DNA from: Coemansia sp. RSA 1804
Taxonomy: Eukaryota > Kickxellomycota > Kickxellomycetes > Kickxellales > Kickxellaceae
Direction: 5' to 3'
Assembly: GCA_027578815.1 (NCBI GenBank)
Contig: JANBTH010000323.1
Location: forward strand, 1 to 20,720
Length of the DNA stretch: 20,720 bases
Positions 15,982-20,720 of this stretch are shown piece after piece. Numbering within the stretch: position 1 is the stretch's first letter; every line of letters starts with the position of its first letter. The position numbers and the translations under genes were made by a program. The notes under the pieces are model-generated. The model was not told where the DNA came from, searched no databases, and worked only from the letters and a program-made list of their open reading frames with translations.

Positions 15982-18582
15982 TCACATATGCTCTGCCTCA
16001 CCAGACAAGCTGAAATAGTCGAAGAACGCGCTTCTGTCGTATATAAAATCTACCAGACGCAGTATGTGCTTTACAATAGCAGCCACGCTCCACATCCCTA
16101 CGAGCTTGAGATGGCGGTTACGCTTACGTTCGTCTTGCGCAAGCTGCGCAAATGCTGAACCAATGCCCTGAGTTATGAGATTGTCGGCACCAGAATCCCA
16201 AAGGCTCCACGCCCCATCGAAGTCATCCGGTTTCAAACGAAGTTGGCAGCGCATTGGGAGCGAGGTTCGGTGTGCATTCATGTACCCTACAATCGGCCGT
16301 ACCAGCACTGAAGACAAAAGCGGGTGTCCAAGCTGGGGTGTGCTTAGTGGCACTGAGGCCCGAATGCCATTGAATTCGACCTGCAAGTCCACATGCACGG
16401 CATTGGGATCCTCGTGGGTATCTGGCAATTGGACCATCGGAGATGTGTTGCTGTGACCTTGTGTATCAGACACAGATGGCATTGCGCTTCCTATTTGGTG
16501 TGTGGTGATAGGGGCAAGCGGCTGGCTCCAGGAGGCTGTACGCTGCCGCTGCTTTTCAAGCCGTCGCTGGCTTTCCCTCTCAGCACGCCTTTTAAGTCTT
16601 CCATGCATCCCCTGTACCAATGGAGAGTCCACCATATCGAGATGATATAACATACGCACCAACGGGTTTGGAGATGACTCTGGAGTCGACCAATCGGGCA
16701 TACTTGGTAAAATGACAACATCGATGCTGTCGCTTATGTTGTCAACAAGTTTTTTGATTGCTGCTGCCGGGTCAGCATTGGGCTCGTTGTCTGGAAAGCT
16801 TATCAACGAGGAAACATTTAGTCTGCCCGATGTTATCCAGCCGATGGGGCCTCCAACGCCTGAATTAATATGATCAATATTGAGATTGTCGATTTGTACA
16901 TGTGATGTGCGTCCCTGACAAACGCTTAGTTTCGGTTCCTGGATGGAAAAGCGGCTGCTTTGATTAGTAAGGGCTTTGCTGTCATAAATATGCGATGCAC
17001 TTGCTGGAAGTGACTTGAAAGACGAGATGTGCTGATGAGCCTGATGAATTGTAAACAGGCTTCCATCGTACATGCCAACCACAGAATTAGCGCAGAGTAA
17101 ATCATAAAGAAGCCAGCGATCCCTAAACAGTGGCAAATTTGCAGAGTATATTGACATCGTAACTGGCCGAAAGTTTTTCCAAGGGTGCACAGTCAGCAGC
17201 ATATCGTCAATTTCGAGCGAATCCAGGTTAAAATAACCGGGTTGGTGTGACTGTCTGTGTCTGTCCGGTAAATAGATTGTATTCGAATCCCACTCTACCA
17301 TTCGACGGTCAACCACCCCACGTACTCCACGTACCGAGCACTCTCGAATCAGTCCGCGATCCTCTATCCATTGCCATAACGAGAGCGCTACATCAATTTG
17401 GTCAATCTGCAGATCATACATTGTGAAATTCGTATCCCTTGAGCCGTCCTCATTTGTTTTGCCATGCTCTGGGCCGCATCGGATTTTCACATTCTTAAGA
17501 CGGATAGCTCCGCTGCGCCATGCAGGCACAATCGCAGATTGAAACGAAACGGTGATCTTGAGAGCAGAAGACACCCAAACGCTTAAATGGCGTGCAATCC
17601 AGTCCTGATACTGAAGGCGATTGAGAAGCCACAAGGCAACAGAAACCGTGGTTGTCGTTCCGATTAAAAGAAGCATGGCTTGTGACATGACAGCCCAGGT
17701 TATCAACGCAAATATGTCATCAACAGTCCATGGACGCTTTTGATATGAGCCTTTTAGCGCACGTCGTATTCTGGCTCTCAGACGAGGAAGAACCCCTGAG
17801 ATTCCGCGCATGATCTCGTCCCTTGAAAAATAGTTATAAAAATACAAGTAGTCCAATTGTGGTTCTGGAAGAGCCTTCCGTTCCTCTGGAGCTACTAGAC
17901 GCGGTCTACCACCGTCTGTGGGTTTTCCATTGTTGTTGTTGTTGTTGTGCCCTTGTGTCAATGGTTGCACTTGACTTTTGCAAATGTTACATGTCACTTT
18001 TTTGCCATCCTTCTGTTCGGAGCGTGTACAATGAATCGTGTGAAATGAGCGAGTATTCGAACCTGGATTATATATCACATGTTTACAGCCAGCACCAAAC
18101 AAACCCTGACTAGTGGTGCGTCCAGTAGCATAACTACCTTTTTGGAACCCCCTCCAGACCGTGCTGGGATCATCCCAGTCAATTCTCTCGACCATACTCA
18201 TAGGATCATCCGATAGTTGCTCGTATATAAATGCACATGGCACTAGGCTAAATCTTACTATGACCGATCCCGTTCGCCACGCAGTTTTAAAAAACTCGCC
18301 TGACCGACGAAAAGGCGATTTTTCAGGTTCATTCATCCAAGGTATCCTTGATAGCAAGAAACGATGTAATGTTATTTCGTGATGATACGCTTGTTGTTCG
18401 CCGCGGATAGAGTCTGCCCTTTTCCGGTAAATGCCTAGGATATCATGAGCCCTGCCCATTCTGCTGGCTGCCGATACAATACATCGTTTCTGGAGAGAAA
18501 GCATTGAAGGTTTTGTCGAACACAAACACCATGTTGAAACGAAGATCTCCAAACTCTTCTGTAAATTCAGCCCGAGATTCAT
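15982..18582 (-). CDS. MDM31: Mdm31/Mdm32-type mitochondrial inner-membrane protein
   Basis: 866-residue intact frame. Basic presequence-like segments occur near residues 27-60 (MLSLQKRCIVSAASRMGR) and again near 175-190 (NTRSFHTIHCTR). A membrane segment lies at about 293-322 (ALITWAVMSQAMLLLIGTT). The conserved Mdm31/32 core follows, with FQSAIVPAWRSGAIRLKNV, TMYDLQIDQIDVALSLWQW, VRGVVDRRMVEWD, GYFNLDSLEIDDMLLTVHPW and RDRWLLYDLLCANSVVG. A second hydrophobic stretch ends the protein (LKLVGMWSVAAIVKHILRLVDFIYD). The family works in mitochondrial morphology, nucleoid organisation and phospholipid (cardiolipin) homeostasis in the inner membrane. Residues 160-240 hold four cysteines, including a CxxC at 198-201, and an Asn run, and look unlike the family core. 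A start at Met27 is possible. Which of the two yeast paralogues it matches better cannot be told here. Confidence 0.9.
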   Translation of the reverse strand: MNLGLNLQKSLEIFVSTWCLCSTKPSMLSLQKRCIVSAASRMGRAHDILGIYRKRADSIRGEQQAYHHEITLHRFLLSRIPWMNEPEKSPFRRSGEFFKTAWRTGSVIVRFSLVPCAFIYEQLSDDPMSMVERIDWDDPSTVWRGFQKGSYATGRTTSQGLFGAGCKHVIYNPGSNTRSFHTIHCTRSEQKDGKKVTCNICKSQVQPLTQGHNNNNNNGKPTDGGRPRLVAPEERKALPEPQLDYLYFYNYFSRDEIMRGISGVLPRLRARIRRALKGSYQKRPWTVDDIFALITWAVMSQAMLLLIGTTTTVSVALWLLNRLQYQDWIARHLSVWVSSALKITVSFQSAIVPAWRSGAIRLKNVKIRCGPEHGKTNEDGSRDTNFTMYDLQIDQIDVALSLWQWIEDRGLIRECSVRGVRGVVDRRMVEWDSNTIYLPDRHRQSHQPGYFNLDSLEIDDMLLTVHPWKNFRPVTMSIYSANLPLFRDRWLLYDLLCANSVVGMYDGSLFTIHQAHQHISSFKSLPASASHIYDSKALTNQSSRFSIQEPKLSVCQGRTSHVQIDNLNIDHINSGVGGPIGWITSGRLNVSSLISFPDNEPNADPAAAIKKLVDNISDSIDVVILPSMPDWSTPESSPNPLVRMLYHLDMVDSPLVQGMHGRLKRRAERESQRRLEKQRQRTASWSQPLAPITTHQIGSAMPSVSDTQGHSNTSPMVQLPDTHEDPNAVHVDLQVEFNGIRASVPLSTPQLGHPLLSSVLVRPIVGYMNAHRTSLPMRCQLRLKPDDFDGAWSLWDSGADNLITQGIGSAFAQLAQDERKRNRHLKLVGMWSVAAIVKHILRLVDFIYDRSAFFDYFSLSGEAEHM
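17929..17946 (-). repeat. AAC microsatellite encoding six Asn in MDM31
   Basis: Six GTT/ATT triplets on the plus strand, read as five AAC plus one AAT on the minus strand. They give the run of six Asn at about residues 213-218 of the Mdm31-type protein, in its non-conserved N-terminal region. Confidence 0.85.
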
Positions 18583-18853
18583 TTAAAGTAATGTCCATAA
18601 AACAGAGACGTCTACTATTACCAATGAATCAAGCCTAGATTCCAGACAATTTAGAGGACAAAAAGATAGATATACAATTTGTGGAATAAATAGTGCTAAT
18701 AAAATATAACAAGAAAAGGGGTCGTGAATGCTTGTTTTCTCTTTTTAACGACTAATCCCTGCCCCCAATGCGCCTGATTAACTCGCGGATCAAGGCAGCC
18801 AGAGAACCAAGTGGCATAACGAAGATCGAGCCAAATCATGGCCACATCCACGC
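18583..18853. other. spacer between the MFS transporter and MDM31 genes
   Basis: AT-rich sequence between two minus-strand genes, carrying the 3' UTR of the transporter and the promoter of MDM31. CCAAT occurs on the plus strand at 18621 and again near 18764. No gene is seen. Confidence 0.5.
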
Positions 18854-20233
18854 TTATAGCCTTGCAATGGGTCGAATGTGGTGTTTATAGACAATGATTG
18901 ATCGAAGAACAATGTAGCTGAGTGTTGCTGCTGCGAAACATGCGACTGTCCATGTGGAAACAGCAACAAAATTCCCATCTGGACGGTCAAACTTTTCATA
19001 AAGTGTGCCCTGGATGGGATTTCCAATCAAAACACCCACTCCACAACAGGCCATGCTCAGCCCAACTGAAGAAGCCACCGTCTGGGCACCAAACTCGTTT
19101 GCCAGAATATGCGTATTCACTGCCAGATACAATGTAGATGTAGCGCCAAATAGCGCACTAAATATATAATAGCCAGGGATGCTGTTTATACCAACAAGAA
19201 ATACGCACACCAATGCGCAGCTAACCAAAGTTGAAGCAAGGTTTGAGTTGACTGGCCCAAGCATTTTGGCTATTAGGCCAGACAATATACGACCAACTGT
19301 GGTGCCTGCGTTGAATATTAGCACAACGTGTGAGCTAGCTGCTGGCAAGCCGCCATGAACAACTACTGCTGTCGGAACGTAAAGTAGCGGCTCAAAGTAT
19401 CCCATGTTTATAAATACTGCTGCTGCTGCAATACACATAAAGCGGGAATCGGCGATTAACATGGCAAGAAGGCGTACATTGCTTCCTTTTGGCGGGGATA
19501 TTCTGCGCTTGTAAGTAAGAGAGGCTGAGGCACTAACAGACGTAATCAGTATTCCCAAAATACGCAGAGACCACGGGTATCCAACATGTTTAATCATTAA
19601 CTGTGTTGCTGCAGAGAGTGCCATTCCGCCAACACCCCCACCAGAAACGGCTATTCCGGTTGCCAAAATCCGGTGTTTTATATGCCATTGGGCAACAATT
19701 GACATCGATGGCGAAAATATCAACGATGCACCAAACCCAAGCATAATACCCTGTGTAAGAACTAGCTCCCATAGCTGCTTTGTAAAGGATGCAAGAATCA
19801 ATGCAGAACCACATACCATTGATCCAATAAAACACGTTGTGCGAAACCCGAACTTATCAACGGCTTTTCCTGTAAATACGGCACCCGTAAACATGCAGAA
19901 CGATATAAGGGTCGAGATCCACGCAACGACGGCTGCCGATTCGTGCGAATACAAGTTGTTTAGATAATATTCTTGATAGATCCCAAATGCATTGAGTGTG
20001 CCCATCGTCACTGCCAAGTTGCAAAATGCGGTAAACACAATAAGCCACGCATATATGCCATCAGCTTTGGCGTATTCCACAATACCAGCTTGATTTGCGA
20101 TGCTTTGGTTACTAGAAGAAATGGTAACGGGTGAGCGACACATTTGCTCTTGCTGTTGCTCTAAATCATTTTGAGAGGCCGATTCTTGCATCATTATTTC
20201 ACCTGGATTGCTCTTTGTGGTGGTAATATTCAT
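18854..20233 (-). CDS. MFS transporter, monocarboxylate-porter (MCT) family
   Basis: Intact 459-residue frame. About 55 polar, Gln-rich residues precede 12 predicted hydrophobic helices spanning residues 60-450. The first helix begins DGIYAWLIVFTAF, close to the MCT-family DG-x-W-W signature. The loop after helix 2 has TGKAVDKFGFRTT, the MFS G-x-x-x-D-R/K-x-G-R motif. Helix 5 begins GIAVSGGGVGG, a glycine-rich pattern typical of MCTs. Fungal members transport monocarboxylates, riboflavin or other small acids, and many have no measurable monocarboxylate transport, so no substrate is assigned. A neighbouring biosynthetic gene that would hint at one is absent. The ATG at 20233 is the natural start. 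The long central loop between helices 6 and 7 is short here (about 241-255). Confidence 0.9.
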   Translation of the reverse strand: MNITTTKSNPGEIMMQESASQNDLEQQQEQMCRSPVTISSSNQSIANQAGIVEYAKADGIYAWLIVFTAFCNLAVTMGTLNAFGIYQEYYLNNLYSHESAAVVAWISTLISFCMFTGAVFTGKAVDKFGFRTTCFIGSMVCGSALILASFTKQLWELVLTQGIMLGFGASLIFSPSMSIVAQWHIKHRILATGIAVSGGGVGGMALSAATQLMIKHVGYPWSLRILGILITSVSASASLTYKRRISPPKGSNVRLLAMLIADSRFMCIAAAAVFINMGYFEPLLYVPTAVVVHGGLPAASSHVVLIFNAGTTVGRILSGLIAKMLGPVNSNLASTLVSCALVCVFLVGINSIPGYYIFSALFGATSTLYLAVNTHILANEFGAQTVASSVGLSMACCGVGVLIGNPIQGTLYEKFDRPDGNFVAVSTWTVACFAAATLSYIVLRSIIVYKHHIRPIARL

Positions 20234-20720
20234 GGTCTTGATGTACCTGCTTTATGCTTACACGTATAGTAAAATAAAATTCAATAGAGCTTACAAGTAG
20301 AACAGAAAAAAGATTTCTAAAAAGAAAACACTTTATCCATGCATTCAATGTTCTCTGATAGGAATATGTAAGCAACCCGGGCATGAACAATATGTAGTAA
20401 GAATGGTATAATTATATAGTCAAGGTGACTAATACAAAAACATGTATGATTTCTTTTAAACACGGTCATAGCGATAATTTGTGAACTCTACATGACTCAT
20501 TCTAAGATATCTTTTTCTACTACTTCAAATTTCAACATCTCAAAGTAATAGACACCGCTTAAAAGTTAATCCGGGAAGGATATGCTCAATTTATTCGGAA
20601 TATCTATTTTGCCGCAGCAAAATCGCTTTTTCTTCACCATAGACTACACTCTATTTAGTTATGTACGCTTATTGACTGTATAGCTGACAAATACCTCCAT
20701 CTTCAAATACACATGTTGAT
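20234..20720. other. right-edge AT-rich region without a supported gene
   Basis: Upstream region of the transporter gene. It holds TATA-like and A/T-rich sequence and several very short open frames, for example a 33-codon plus-strand frame starting at 20582 and stopping at about 20681. None resembles a known protein. A terminal exon of a gene lying beyond the right edge cannot be excluded. Confidence 0.45.

Noticed and set aside
20500..20580. Minus-strand stretch reading GVYYFEMLKFEVVEKDILE then stop, as a possible terminal exon
   Set aside because: It looks mildly coding but has no clear acceptor, and a stop lies close upstream. The evidence is too thin to list.
20582..20683. 33-codon plus-strand frame near the right edge
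   Set aside because: Short, AT-rich, no resemblance to a family and no start-context or splice support.
1..20720. tRNA, rRNA, transposon, CRISPR or biosynthetic cluster
   Set aside because: Reading the spacers on both strands showed no cloverleaf with a B box, no terminal repeats or transposase, no spaced direct repeats and no cluster enzymes.

Overview
This window looks like nuclear DNA of a filamentous or early-diverging fungus. The genes are compact, with short GT-AG introns, GTAAGT/GTAAGC/GTAATG donors and pyrimidine-rich leaders. The protein set is typically eukaryotic and fungal: an Mdm31/32 mitochondrial protein, a Kin1-type kinase, an NNF1 kinetochore subunit, and a Ragulator LAMTOR2 subunit that budding yeasts retain only in very divergent form. 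All frames read in the standard code. I cannot name the genus from the sequence.

Layout from left to right: a probable 5' coding fragment of a minus-strand gene running off the left edge (1-103); a large mitochondrial-type PPR protein (360-4817, +); a Kin1/MARK-type kinase with a KA1 domain (5015-7987, -), whose true 5' end probably lies further upstream behind an intron; a roughly 1.2 kb spacer; a Tat-SF1/Cus2 splicing factor in three exons (10138-11493, -); an Nnf1/PMF1 kinetochore subunit (11816 to about 12517, +); a WD40-cyclophilin fusion of the PPWD1 type (12724-14601, -); a LAMTOR2-type Ragulator subunit with a large insertion (14890-15774, +); an Mdm31/32-type mitochondrial inner-membrane protein (15982-18582, -); a monocarboxylate-porter-like MFS transporter (18854-20233, -); and about 490 bases of AT-rich sequence to the right edge.

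Most neighbours sit head to head or tail to tail. There are three divergent promoters of about 250-320 bases (104-359, 11494-11815, 14602-14889) and convergent 3' ends near 4818-5014, 12518-12723 and 15775-15981. The genes do not form one pathway. Two spliceosome-associated genes (Tat-SF1/Cus2 and PPWD1) flank the NNF1 gene, and two mitochondrial genes (PPR, Mdm31) lie at opposite ends.

I see no mobile element, CRISPR array, tRNA, rRNA or biosynthetic cluster. I found no convincing new multi-gene system. The points most worth a second look are within genes: the LAMTOR2 insertion, the possible hidden first exon of the kinase, and a Cus2 intron that stays open in frame until its own acceptor TAG.
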